Origin: Gari tellinella
Taxonomy: Eukaryota; Mollusca; Bivalvia; Cardiida; Psammobiidae
Direction: 5' to 3'
DNA length: 64,000 bases
Assembly (NCBI GenBank): GCA_922989275.2
Contig: OV277866.1
Coordinates: forward strand, 29,343,246-29,407,245
The notes under the pieces are model-generated. The model searched no databases. It was not told the origin of the DNA and saw only the letters and a program-made list of their open reading frames with translations. The translations under genes and the position numbers were made by a program. The number at the start of each line of letters is the position of its first letter. Within the stretch, counting starts at the first letter, position 1. Positions 37,401 through 52,400 of the stretch are shown here, one piece after another.

Positions 37401-40400
37401 TCATCTGCTAGAATACAGAAAATAGTTTTTATCATAGATATTCATAACTGTATATACTGGAACTATTTTCGTCAGTTCAGAAATAAATTAAAAGCGTAAA
37501 TCGGTGTATTTATTGGGTAATGGGTTAATTCTTTCAACACTGTATAACTTTTATCTGCTGAAAATGTTGTCTGCTGGAAATTTGAAAACGGTTCAATTTG
37601 TACACACATAAATTGGATCAAAGTGACAAACAGCTGGATCCAATCTTTATGTAAAGGTCCTCAATATTGGATCTGGATGTTGAGAGAGTTTATCTAATAA
37701 GTTACTGATGAAGACTGAAAGAGGACTGTTACAATCTTGAAATATACCAGGGCTCTGGATAAGGGGAGTATTTCAAAAACTTAATTTTTTATTTCAGCTT
37801 TAAATCCTATGATGTCACTACTCATTAGAATTGTCTCCTAAGAGACAATTTTAATGAGTAGTGACACCATAGGATTTGGTGTTGAATTGAGTGAAAAAAT
37901 GTTGGATTAATTCAGTTTACTCCCCCCTTATCAGGAGCCCTGATATACTGGAAATGTCTCATGTGTTTTATGTTTTGAGAGCTCCTATAGGTGGGGACTT
38001 GGCTCTAAATGATGATTTGTGTTGATGGGCCGTAAAACATCAACCATTCCTTCATTCTAGGTGGGGACTCCTTTCCTCGGTGTAGAAATGATTAGAGTCA
38101 TTTATAGGCATATTAATGGAGTAAAGGGTTAAAGGACTACTTAAAGCAGATTGAAAATAAAGCAGAATGCGCCTTATGGCGCATTCTGCTTTACTTTCAG
38201 CCTGCTTTAAGTTATCATCTGATGGAATATACTTCTTTTACTACATATTCCTGACTGTGTAAATTGGAACTATTTTGGTCATTGGAAGAATATATTAAAT
38301 GGGTTAAAATGTGTATAAATTGAGTAAAGGGTTAAGCCACTACTGAATGAAGATGCTTTCATTCCATTTATTTGCCTAGTTTACATCTATTTTTAGGGAG
38401 CTCTCCACATGATGACCCCAGGGCAGCCATCAATCCCAGAATCCTTTACAGAACATTCCACAAAGCCAAAGTCCCCTATATTCCCTGTCAAGGGGCTGAC
38501 AGACACTCCTTGTGTTATGAAATCCCCTCTGCTAGAGAGACGGCCTAGTTCTGACCCAGTTAATGTATCCCATAGTTCAATGATAAGTGGATCGTATATT
38601 GGGGACATGGCAAGGTCACTAAGTAACTATGACGAGGAACAGTTTCTAACATTCACTCATCTTAGACAGAGTAGCTCTTTGCCAAATATTCATGCTCCAC
38701 AACGTTACATTGAGATGGTACCAACAACGAGTAAAGCTTCAAATGAGCAAGAAAATAACTCAGCTTTACCCCAAGTGCCTACAAGAAAAAATACAATAGG
38801 TGGTGAGATTTCTCCAGAAATTTCTGATCTTTTACACGATCCTGTTAAAGCTAAAAGTCCTGATGATTCTGATGATTCAGCTACTCTTACAGATGACTCA
38901 GGCCAACCAGATGTGGATTATCATTTCCCACCAATACAAGAAATAAAGTCTTCCACCCCAGTAGCCTTTGTAGAGAATAAGCCCGTGACAGTCATGTCTG
39001 ATATGATTGGACATTCTTCTTTTGTCAGACCAATCACTATTAAAGACAGCAGTAAGCCATCAACAGTTGAAGGTCAAAAAGTAAGACCTGCACCTATGAT
39101 AACTAGAGATAATGAAAACAGGGAAGTGTCAGATAAATCTAAACCTTTATATAGTAACCCTGACAACCAGGGTCATAGGTCATTGCTTGCCAAAAATATA
39201 GCCGCCCACCAAAGACAAGGGTTAAAGCAAACACGTGTTCAGGAGACATTTACAGACTCCCTACGATCAAATGTATCGTTTCCCAACCCACTAGAGGAAT
39301 CAGACCAGATGGTTGCCAATTTTCCCCTCTCTAGTGCTGCAGTGGATGTCATGGTGATTTTACAACGAATTGTTGGAGTTGGAAGGGCATTGAGTCGAAC
39401 TTTGGCACCCGTCAAGAGTACAGAGGGCTCTGAACTATCAGGTCACTCAGTGGTAGTAGGGAGGAACAATTGTCTGTCACCCAGTATGAACAGAAATAGA
39501 GACAAAGTGTATGACACATTCCTTCAGGTACGTACACTAGAGTCTAAAGTCATTCTCAAGCATTTGATTGGTCAGATTTGAGCCTAGGCTCAAATCTGAC
39601 CAATCGAGTGCTTGAAAACACGCTCAGACTCAACTAAAACGCTTTATAACCTCGGAGCCAGGGCTCCAGGTAACAGTAAACTGAATAAATCTTACATTTT
39701 CTCACTCATTTCAGCACCAAATCCTATATATGGTATAACTACTCATTAGAATCGTCTCAAAGAGACGATTCTATTGAATAGTAACACTATAGGGTTAATG
39801 CAAAAATAAAGATTTTAATTTTTGAAGTACTCCCCTTATCTGCAGCTCTGCCCTAGTGAATATCTTAATACTCTATTAATATGCCTTTTTGCACCTTTAA
39901 TTTATTCACCCACTGAAGAAAATAGCTAAATAATAACTATTTGCTAGGATAAAGAATATATTTTTTATGGTGCATATTCATGACTGTATAATTTGGAACT
40001 TTTTTCTTCTCTGGAGGAATAAATTTAAGGCACCAAAGGGCATACTTATGGGACAATGGGTTAAATATCAAACAAAATGGTCATGAATTACCTGTTTGAC
40101 AGTCAGTTAGTATTTTGTTTATTTAGGCATGTTTAACCCTTTCCCTCATAGAAGCGCCTTTGAGCGAATATGATTTATTCCTCCGCTGAAGAAAATAGTT
40201 CTAATTTAATCAGTCATGAATATAATATAGGTAATATTTTCTATATTCTAGCACATGATAGCTTAAAGCAGGCTGGAAGTTAAGCAGAATGCGCCTTAAG
40301 GCGCATTCTGCTTTACTTTCAACCTGCTTTAAGTGGTTACCTATATTCAATACTAGAAATTGGCTATCAGGTAAAGGGTTAAGCTCTTGAACAAGTATAT

Positions 40401-43400
40401 ACATGCCATTTAGAACAGTGTACATGTACCTGTAAAGTCTTTAAAAGTACATTTGTCCTATTCAAACAGTGAAGACCCAGATCAGAAGACTCCTTAAGGA
40501 GCCCTCTGATCAGGGTCTAGACCTTTTCTCACGTTGCAATAGATTGACACAAGCAACCCTTAAGAGTCAAAGAATGGTGTTGGCTATATTGGGTTTGATT
40601 TGTTGTGGTTTTACTTCACTTGAATAGTATTCCATTCATGTCGACACAGTCCAGCTAATTATAGGTAGAGGAAGACCCGAAAAGCCCTTTATGCACTGTT
40701 ATAGGCACAAATAAGCATCTGGGTATAACAACCGACCTTACACAAGCCAGCTGGAAGGCTTCTCCACATAAAAAATCACGAAGTGCCCAGACCAGGAATC
40801 GAACCCAAAGCTTAGTGATTGTCAGTCACAGTGATTATAACCACTAGGTAACGGAGGTCTTCAGGATATTAAATTGGAAACTAAAATTATCCATTCGCAG
40901 TTTCAAGGAGGAAATTGTTAACCCATTACCCCATAGCCTGTTTCTAGTTTTAAAGAAAGATGATCACTTAAAGCAGGTTGAAAGTAAAGCAGAATGCGCC
41001 TTAAGGCGCATTCTGCTTTCCTTTCAGCCTGCTTTAAGCTATTATCTGCTCGGATATAGAAAATATTTCTTATAACCAGAGTTTCTTTCTGTATAAATTG
41101 GCACTATTGCCTCCTGTGGAAGAATAAATTCAAGGCATAAAAAGGCGTATTTATAGGCTAATGGGTTAAAGTAGTTAATATTAGATATACATGTAGTAAT
41201 AAAGCTGTTTCAATTAGATGACATGTGGTAATTTATTTTGTGTACAGGCCATTCGGAGTGTTTTGTATGTGTGTTTGCTGATAACATGTGGTATTTTATT
41301 TTGTGTACAGGCCATTCGGAGTGTTGTATGTGTGTTTGCTGATAACATGTGGTATTTTATTTTGTGTACAGGCCATTCGGAGTGTTGTGTGTGTCTTTGC
41401 TGATAACGTGTGGTATTTTATATTTTCTACAGGCCATTCGGGGTGTTGTGTGTGTGTTTGCTGACAACATGATGTGTATGGACCTCTGTGGAACATCCAA
41501 CATGATAGCCAGGAGACTGGCAGGACCACAGGTGAGCAACATTGCACAGTCGCTTATTTCCATTAACCCATTACCCCATAAATACACCTGTTATGTCTTT
41601 AACCCATTACCCCATAAATACACCTGTTATGTCTTTAGTATATTCCTCCCCTAAAGAAAATAGTTTCAATTTACACAATCATGAATATGTGCCATAAGAA
41701 ATAATTGCTTTATCCTAGAATATGATAGCTTAAAGCAGACTGAAAGTAAAGCAAAATGTGCCTTAAGGCACATTCTGCTTTACTTTCAACCTGTTTTAAG
41801 TGGTCACTTGTTTTCAAAACTAGAAACAGGATATGGAGTAAATGGTTAACCCATTACCCCATGGCTTTGTTTCAGTTTTAAAGACAGTTGGTTGCTTGAA
41901 GCAGACAGAAAGTACAGTTTATATAAATGTTTGACATACATTTACAAATTACTAATTTTTAGGCTAATTCTAGTTTGGAGTCTCTTTAAAGCAAGACGAA
42001 AATGCTCTACTTTTTTCTTGCTTTAAGCTGTCACCTGCCTTAAAAAACAGTTAGAAATAGGAGATTGGCACTTTGGGTTTCGAAAGAGATACCATGCCAT
42101 GAACATTTCCAGGGCTCCAGATAAGAGGGAGTAAACTTCATGAATCCAACATTTTTTCACTTATTTTAGCATAAAATCCTATGGTGTTACTACTCAATAG
42201 AATCGTCTCTTCGAGAGGATTCTAATGAGTAGTAACACCATAGGGTTTTAAGCAGAAAAAAAGATTTTAGGTTTTGAAATACTCCCCTTATCTGGAGCTC
42301 TGCATTTCTATATATTTATGAACCATATTTTGTTGCAGCTGGTACAGTACCTACAGACTCAGCAGGCGAGTGAACTGATCTGGGGATGTCGACATGATCT
42401 GTACGGAAACAAGAACTGCTTTGAGTTCCTCGACAAACAGTCAAGCCTGCTGTGTGACAGACATGAGCCAATCACAAGAGATGTATGTATCTCCTTGGTC
42501 AACCCATTGAACCTCTGGACCCAGGGTTATAAAGAATGAGAGTTGAGTTTAATAATGTTCTAAGGCATTTGATTGGTCAAGCCTGCTCGGTGACAGGCAT
42601 GAGCCAATCACAAGAGATGTATTTATCTCCCTGGTCAACCGATTGAACCTCTGGACCCAGGGTTATAAAGAATGAGAGTTGAGTTTAATAATGTTCTAAG
42701 GCATCTGACCAATCAAATGCCTGAGAACGATCTCTGACTCAACTGAAAAGCTTTATTTGTTAACCTTGGACCCAGGGAAGAGTATATTAATCCACTTGTG
42801 AAGAGTACACATGTCCTATGCAAACAGTGAAATAAAATATGTTGAAACCAGACAGTGAATACCCAGATCAGAGGACTCCTAAAGGAGCACTCTCATCAGG
42901 ATCTACAGTTTGTCCATTTGCCGTAAAATGTAAAAGACAACTCAATATAGTAAAATATAGACTAGACTTAATTGGAAACTGGAATTATACATTTGAAGTT
43001 TCAGTGGTGTACAGAGAGAAAAACGTTATTCTTTCCAAATAAATGCATTTACACTAAAACTTTTATTTCCCATGCAAACAGGTTGAAGCCAGATCAGACG
43101 CGGGTTAACCTGGCATCTGATCAGGCTCCAAACTGTTTGCCAATCAGATTAAAAATTTACAGTCAGGATTGTTGAAAAGTTATCTTTTTCTATGTTTTAT
43201 TGCGATGTGTTTGCGTTTCGTTTGGATAAAAGGGAAAGAATAACGTTTTCTACACGGTATTCGTTAAAGGTTATTATATCCCCCTTCCAATGAAGCGGGA
43301 GTATAGCGCTTTGCACATGTGTGTTGGGTGGTCGGTCGGTAGACCAAATGGTTTCCGATCAATAATTTACCATTCCTCCCTCCTACAGTTCCTATATATG

Positions 43401-46400
43401 ATAGAAAGGTTAGTCATGATGAGTAGATGACCCTTAGTTCTTTTGAGATCAACATGTCCAAGGTCAAGGTGGGATGGGGAGCATACATATTTTACATATT
43501 AATCCATTTGTGCCCACGATCCCATGTATGGGACATAGGCAAACAGTGTAGACTCTGATTAGACGCCGCATTATGCGGCGTCTGATCAGAGTCTACACTG
43601 TTTGCTGATAGGAATTTCAATATAAAACAAAATGAAAATGACAAATTTTAGGTCAGGCCTCCCTTTTATAAAAAATGGACTAATCCAATATATAAACATG
43701 GAAGAATCCACTTGGCACAAATGGGTTAATAACTTTTCTTTACATTAAAGTCTTGCTAATCCATTTTAGTTTTTTAAGATAATCTTAACCCATTATATTC
43801 TCCTATAGCTGGTTATAAGTGTTGAAGAAAGGGGGTTGCTTAAAGCAGGCTGAAATTAAAGCAGAATGATGCATAACATAACAGAACATTCTGCTTTACC
43901 TTTGGCCTGCTAGGGTGTGGGAAATATTTAAATTTCATATTCATGAACTATTCAGAACTATATTCTTTAATGTAAGAACAAATTTGAGGTGTAAAAAGGC
44001 GTATCTTTTTGACAACTGGTTAATGACACACAAAACTGGATTGTTTTGTTCATACAAGCCTGCTTTAATTTCATTTTTCCATTGTATCTTTTTGACAACT
44101 TGTTAATGACACACACAACTGGATTGTTTTGTTCATACAAGCCTGCTTTAATTTCATTTTTCCATTGCAGATGTGCACTAGAATAAATAATGTCTCCGTT
44201 ATGTTGACCTGCCTGGAATGGTATCACCGTTACCTTGGAAACGCTTTTGGTATCTTCAGTGACTTGTCTGTTAAACAGCTGAGATCTAGTCTTCAGTTAT
44301 CAATGAACAGCACAGAAGCTCTCAGAAGTGGTAAGTTCTGCAATATGACCATTCTCCCAGGTTATAAAGCGTTTGAGCTGAGTCTGAGTGTGTTCCCAAG
44401 CATTTGATTGGTCAGATTTGAGCCTAGGCTCAAATCTGACCAATCATATGCTTGGGAACGAGTTTTTGACTCAAGTCAAAAGCTTTATTCTCGGAGCCTG
44501 GGCTCCAGATAAGAGGGAGTAAACTGAATAAATCCAACATTTTTTCACTCATTTCAACACCAAATCCTATGGTGGAACTGCTCATTAGAATCGTCTTGCA
44601 GAAATAAAGATTTTATTTTTTTAAATACTCCCCTTACACACTTTTCCTATCCTTAACCCATTACTCCATAACATGTTTCCTAGTTCACAAGACAGATGAC
44701 CACTGAAAGGAGGGCCGTAACTAATGTTGGAAGAACTTGTGGTCCGACCCGATTTCATGAATTTGAAATAAATTTTGGTTAAACTAAATTAAACTAAACT
44801 GAAAGGAGGTTGAAAGTTAATCAGAATGTGCCTTAACCCTTTACCTCATAGCTTGTTTCTAGTTTTAAAGACAGGTGACCACCTAAAGCAGGTTGAAAGT
44901 AAAGCAGAATGTGCCTTAAGGCACATTCTGCTTTACTTTCAGCCTGCTTTAAGCTAAAATCTGCTAGGCTATATAAAAATTTTAATAGTTGTAATAGTAA
45001 TTGTTCATGAGGGTATAAACTGGAACTATTTTCTTCAGAGGAGGAATAAATTAAATACGCTAAAAGTTGCTTCTATGGGGGAAAGGGTTAAGGCACATTC
45101 TGCTAAGGCATATTCTGCTTTACTTTCGGCCTGCTTTAAGCTCCCATTTTGGTTTGATGGTTAGGCTGTTGACATTTATGGCAAGTCAAACTACCTGTAG
45201 ACTGTACCATCATGATAAGGTTTGATTTAGCCCCATCACTGCCATCAGGTCATCTGCTTTAAACAATTGTCTTTATTTTTTTCTTATGTAAATTCTGCGT
45301 ATTTAACTTAACAAGTATTGAAATGAGTGTCAAGCAGTTTGGATCCTGACCAGAAGCCATATTACATTGTTCTAAGGGTAAGGCAGTGATGGGGTTTAAC
45401 CTGTACATAGTGTCAAGTAAATTTGATGTGGTTTGTGATTTATTTAAAACCTTTCTCCCCATAGAAGCGCCTTTTAGCGCATTGAATTTATTCATACACT
45501 GGAGAAAATAATTCCAAGTTTTACAGCCATGAAAATTAATCATAAGAAAAATTTTGTAAATCCTAGCAGCTATCATGCTTAAAGCAGGCTAAAAGTAAAG
45601 CAGAATACGCCTTATAAGGCGCATTCTGCTTTACTTTTAGCCTGCTTTAAGTGGCCACCTGCCTTCAAAACTAGAAATAGGCTATGAGGTAAAGGGTTAA
45701 TTTCCATGCTGCAGAGTTTGTTGTACTAGAGGATTATGGGTATGACCCCAGCAGAGACAGGTCAGATGTCATGGAGACTGCTTCCCAGCTTGCTCCTAGT
45801 ATTCAGTCAGGGAGTGAGGGTGGAATTGTGGTAACCAGTCCCATTGACCCAGATAAAGATCACCTGAAGGCAGTGCTCAGAGCACAGTGTAGAATCATGG
45901 CTTACAGGGTATTGATATTAGTCTTACACTTTCTACCCCACCCACCAACCTTTTCTCCATCTAAACTCGAATGCAGCAATATATTACATAAAACAATACA
46001 AAATGAATATAACAATATTCCAGATAGGGAATTAAAATAGTATTAATGTATTAACTGCTCTTTTGTAATACAGTCGAACTTCGATATCTCGAACTCCCAT
46101 AACTCAAACTATCAGATAGTTCGACACATGAACTGCCTTATTTCATGCTCGGTTAGGTCAAACACATCCATATTTCAAAGTTAAAATCAGGCTAAGCCAG
46201 GTTTTAACTTTGAAATACGGTTATGTTCGATTTAACTGAGTTCGAGATATAGAAGTTCGACTGTATTTCGATCTTTAGAGGTCGAAATATTAGAAAAGAG
46301 CAGTTTATATATCAATCCTAAATTGTCAAAAATTGACTAGACCTAATTGAAAAGTGGAATTATTCATTAAAGTTTTCAGGGTTAAATGAAGTAAAGCAAG

Positions 46401-49400
46401 ATGAAAGTAAAGCAGCATGCCCCTACAGCTGTATATAGGTGATTTACAATTTTAGTTCTGATGCAAAGTATTGAACTGTGTTATTAATTTGTAACCACTT
46501 TAACCTTATACAGTAAAAGTTCTCTATTACAAACATGAAAAAGAATATTAATTTAATTGATAGTTTTAGAGACAGGTCACTGTTTTAAAACAAAATGAAA
46601 GTAAAGCAGAAAGCTCTAAAGGAGCTTTCTGCTTTACTTTCATCTTGCTTTAAGCAGCCACCTGCCTTAACCCACTACCCCATAAATATGCCTTTTCACG
46701 CCTTTCTCCTCCACTCGAGAAAACAATTCCAATTTATACAGTCATGAATATGTATCATTAGAAATATTTCCTACATTCTAACAGAAAACAGCTTAAAGCA
46801 GGTTGAAAGTAAAGCAGAATGTGCCTTAAGGCACATTCTGCTTTACTTTCAACCTGCTTTAAGTGATCACCTATCTTCAAAACTGAAAAACAGGCTATGG
46901 TGTAATGGGTTAATCTCATATAGTGTTCATAATAGAGACGTTTTACTTCATTATCATCTCATTTTCAGCTGAATCTGTTTGTGCGTGATGCACTACCTGT
47001 GTTGTTGACCTTCAAGTCTCAGGACATATCTCTGGATGTGGGTCTCAAACCTGTCACTGACTTCCTGGCTAGCTACATCATGGTCCTCAACCAGTGGCTG
47101 TACAAAGACAGCTTCATCAGGGTGCTAGAGTGTCTGTGGATATTTATTGTTCGGGTTCGTTCATCTCTCACACATTTAACCCATTACCCCATAGAATGTT
47201 TCTAATTTTGAAGACATGTGACTACATAAAGCAGGTTGAAAGTAAAGCAGAATGCGCCTTAACCCTTTACCCCATAACCTGTTTCTAGTTTTGAAAATAG
47301 GTGACTACTTAAAGCAGCTTTACTTTCAGCCTGCTTTAAGTTACCATCTACTAGATTTAAGAAAATATTCCTTCTGATACATATTCATGACTGTATAGAT
47401 TGGAATTATTTTCTTCCGCGGAGGATTAAATGGAATGCGTTAAAAGGCGCTTCTATAAGGTAAAGGGTTAAGGTGCATTCTGCTATACTTTCAGCCTGCT
47501 TTAAGCTATCATCTGCTAGAATATATTAAATATTTCTTTTGATACATATTTATGACTATGAATTTGAACTGTTTTCCTTCAGTGGAGGAATAAATTTAAG
47601 GTGCTATAAGGCGTATTAATGGGGTAATGGGTTAACAGTTCATTTTGAACTCTAGTGACATATGTACAGTTTAAACGTATTTTATTTCCAAAGAAATTTC
47701 AAAAGCATTCGGGGGGCCTCCGTGGCCTAGTGGTATAGTTACTGTGACTTACATCACTAAGCTCCTCACCGCTGTGAGTTCGAATCCCAGTAGGGTCGTT
47801 CGGAATTTTCATGTGGGGAAGCCTTCCAGCTGGCTTGCGGAAGGTCGGTGGTTCTACCCAGTTGCCAATTTGTGCCTGAAACAGTGCATAAAGGACTTCT
47901 GGGGTCTTCCTCCACCTATAATTAGCTGGACGTCGTGATATGACTGAAATACTGTTGAAAGCGACGTAAAATCAAAACAAATCAAATCAAATCAAAAGCA
48001 TTCATTCGACTTTACCCTCATCCATTCAATGATCTCCTTTTCTTATGTTGCATATTCTTTACTGCATAAATTGGAACTATTTTCTTCAGTGCAGGGATGA
48101 ATTAAAGGCGTAAAAAAGCATATTTAGGGGGTAATAGGTTAATACACTAATAGTTGGAGACGGGTTAAATTTACTTTTAATTTTGATAGCATTTTTCGCT
48201 ATTTTAAAGACATATAAAGCATCTCTTTACTGTTATGTTAAGAAATCATTTATTTAGAATAAGCATTTCTTTGTTATAATGTTTTGAGTATATAAGGTTG
48301 TAATAAGCTTTCCCTTATATAAACATATACAGTAAAACCTCTCTATTACGACCACTAAATTATGTTAATTATTAGGGTGTTTACGATAGGTGACCGCTTA
48401 AAGCAAGGTGACAGTGAAACAGAAAGCTCCTCTAGGAGCTTTCTGTTTTACTGTCACCTTGTTTTAAGCTGTCACCTGTCTATTAAACAATCAATTAGCC
48501 TTCGCTTTAGTGGTCGTAATAGCGAGGTTTTACTGTAATATGATACATGTTCAATGGTTTATGATGAATTGTCAGCGAAGATGTTTTTTGTTTTAGGACT
48601 TTGAATCTGAGCTTGGGAAACTAGAGCAGGCTGAGGAGGATACAGAGAGAAAAGGCCAGCTCCTGTTACAGTCTCTAGCAGTAGGTTCACTAAATATTAT
48701 TGGTTTGTTTGTTAACCGAATGAGCCCTGGCAAAGAGTATACTTGTTCTTTACAAACAGTGTATACAAACAGTGTATCTTTAAAGAGTACATTTGCCCCA
48801 AGCAAACATCGTAATCCCAGATAAGAGGGCTCCTAGAGGAAATAAGCTATAATCTGCGAGGATGAAAATACATTTTTATAGTGCATATTCATAACTGTAT
48901 AAATTGGAACTATTTTCTACTGAAGAGGAATAAATTAAAGGCATAAAAAGGCATTTTTATGGGGGGAAAGGGTTAAATCCCCAGCCAGACCAAGATGAGG
49001 CAAGGTCCCATGTATCAGTGCTGTACACTGGCATGTAAAACAAAAAGTGAGTTCTATTGAAAACGAGTAGGACATTGCCTGGTTTCCTCTGTATCTGTTT
49101 TGCTCTCTCTAGGAATTCCAAATATTCTAGTTTTGACAGAAACAGAATGATGCAAATTGAAAACAAACAAAATGATCAAAGAATATACATCACATTTGTT
49201 AGATCGGTTTATAAATGTTGCCAATTTGTCTCATTTTGTTTTCAGCACTTGTTAATCTGTTACTCCATAGATATGCATATTTACGCATTAAATCTATTCC
49301 TTTACTGAAGAAAATACAGTAAAACCTGTCCTAGCGGTCACCTGGTATAAGCGGTCACCTGGTTTTAACGGCCAGTTCGATCTCCCCCGATTGAATTCAT

Positions 49401-52400
49401 TCTATATTGCCCCTTGACTAAGCGGTCACCTGGATAACGCAGCCAGCGGCCAGTGAAATTCATCCCAAACACTGTTTCCACACTGTATTAAATGGCCAAG
49501 TGGCCGCCCGCTGAAGTGTGATATGCCTGAATACCTGTGTCATTCAACAAATCCACGCGTCGATCCGTCTGTAACCTCAACTTGTCAAATTACGTGCTCG
49601 GCGGGGCATGTTATTATCAACAAGTTTGTCTGGGAGATTAGCGATTACGTAATCAACATTTTCCATATCAAACCCACTGTAATGAACGGTCAGACAACTT
49701 GAATACACGTGTTATGATTTCTTTCGATCGTGTCACTCTAAATAACCGCCTAAATAACACAGCATATGCTACTGGTATGAAACTCTTTAATTAATCGTCA
49801 ATTACATGGTCCGCGTCGTTCTTATGTGTAATGTACATCACTAAAATTAGATTTAGTGACTTCGGAGAAAATCCCGCGTGATTATGCAAATGACTACTAT
49901 CCACCAATCAAAACTTGCGTAATTCGAGGATGCTGGGGGCGTTCCCCAAGTGTAAAAATAGCCGGTGTTAAATTTCCCATCCTGCAAATAATTTCCTCGA
50001 CAACAATCAGAACTGAACAAAATGGTCGACCGATTTTTGACTTTTAATCTCTTTGTCAAAAAACCTAATGCTGACTTGAAAGTACGTTTGACAACATTTG
50101 TAAAGTTTAAATGAGCTCCGGAAAATCCGTAGACACGCACGTGGATTCTGCCTCCGTGGCACAGAAAAATACGTGTACAAACGTAAGTGTAATGAAACAA
50201 CATATAGATTCTACTGTATTCCATTTTCTGAAAATGAACATTATGTTACCAGCATATGTTGATATGGAGATCAGACGCCGAGTAACTGATGCTCATGTCA
50301 ATGTTTCTATAATCAAAAAGTGTACTGGTCATACACTTCTGTATGAGTTTGAGGACTTTTAATATGTTGTTTACTGTTTAAATAGGAAATAGGAATGAAT
50401 AGCAAAACAAAACCGTGACCGTTTTCAAAATAGTCATTTTTCTTGCCCCTGGATTAAGCGGTCACCTGTCTTAAGCAGCCAATTGGGCTGCTTTCCTTCA
50501 CTGGCCGCTTAAGACAGGTTTTACTGTAGTTCCAATTTATACAGTAATGCATCATGAGGAATATTTTCTATTTTCTAGCAAATGGTAGCTTAATGCAGGC
50601 TGAAAGTAAAGCAGTATGCACCTCAAGGCTCATTCTGCTTTACTTTCATTCTGCCTTAAGTGATCACAAGTCTCAAAAAAACCTGCAACAGGCTATGGAG
50701 TACAGGGTTATATGTGATCATCACAGTTGTTAGATCAATTTATATCTATGCCTAACTTGACTTATTTTGTTTTCAGCACTTTCTAAGATTCATGAACAAC
50801 CAGAATGAGAATTTGAAGAGAGAACTTCTATTGTCACAGGCGGTGAGTTAAAAGTATTTCATTATTATCATCAATTCATTCTATGGTGCTTATCCATTGG
50901 CCATAATAAGTTTGTCCTAAATATTTTAATTACCATATTTTATTGCACTGTATTTGTGTTTAATTCTATTTCGTCATAATTCCTCCGGAATTAAATGAGA
51001 AAGTGCTCCACGTGTGCACCTCAGTGTGCTCCCGATGGTAGTTCTATGACTCATAGAATTTCAATCAAACTGCAACTTAACATGTAAGTCTGGTCAATTT
51101 TTTTAACCCTTTAGTCCATAGATGAGCATATTTACACATTGAATAATTCCTCCATTGAAGATAGTTGTTCTATTTTATACTGTAATTAATATGTACTATA
51201 AGAAATAATTTCAATATCATAGCAGATTGTAGCTTAACGCAGGCTGAAAGTAAAGCAGAATGCGCCTTACAGCGCATTCTGCTTTACTTTCAACCTGTTT
51301 TAAATGGTCACCTATCTTCAATACTAGAAATTGGGCTATGGGGTAAAGGGTTAAGGCACATTCTGCTTTACTTTTAATCTTATCTAAGTGGTAACATATA
51401 TTAAAAAAATATAAACAATCTACTGAGTATAGGGTTAAGCAGGAAAGAATAATGTCACATCCACTTTGTGTGTGTTTGTTTGTTTCAGGAGGATGTATCA
51501 TTCCGGCTGAGTCTACACTCCATGCCAGTACAACAGCTCATCACCGTCTACAGAGGACTGGTGAAAGATGTGAGTAGAAAACAAGTGCACTACCCTGGCC
51601 CAGTAGCTGTAAAGAGTTTTAATTGAGTTTGAGTTCGTTCTCAAGCATTTGATTGGTCTGATGCTTGAGAACGATTCCAGACTCAACTCAATTGCTCTGT
51701 AAGCATGGACCCAGGGTTATAAATTGTTTGAGTCTTAGATCATTCTTAGCATTTGATCGGTCAGATTTGAGCTTTTGCTGAAATCTGACCGATCAAATGC
51801 TTAAGAACAATCTCAGACTCAACTTAAACACTTTATATCCTTGGGCCCTGGTGTCTCCCAGCATCAAGCAGTGTTCGATAAAAAGATAACTTTTGAGCTT
51901 GGACAAATGAAATTTGTTTCGTACTGTGTTAGTCTCATTGAAAGTTTTTTCTGAAATATTTTGAAAGTCAGGTTTAGGGCTGTTTTGACTGTAGAAATGT
52001 TGATTCTAGTGTCAAACAGTTTGGATCCTGATCAGACGCCGCGTTATGCGGCGTCTGATCAGGATCCAAACTGTTTGCGAAGTCGCCTTGGGGTGCTGTT
52101 GGCAGTGAAAGAGTTAAAGACTCTTCTATGGAGGAAGGGGTTATGGATAATGCCTACTTCCTGTTATTAGGTGTATGCTGTAGACTCTAGCAGCACCGAC
52201 TCGGACTACCTACATTCGGCGCTGTTGGTACGAGGAAAGTTGCGCAGTGATCTCCAGACTCTAAGGAAGGGCTTCAGTGGTACAGAGCTTGTCAGATGGG
52301 TCTTACAGAACCAGGAACTCTTTGCCAACTTTGGTAAGTCATACAGGGTTACACAGCAAAGGGCAACAACTGCATTTCATGGTGCTCAGAGATGGTTGAA

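Noticed and set aside
49853..50224. 123-codon open frame on the - strand
   Set aside because: It lies within the 1.2-kb TA element, starts antisense to another frame and shows no transposase motif.
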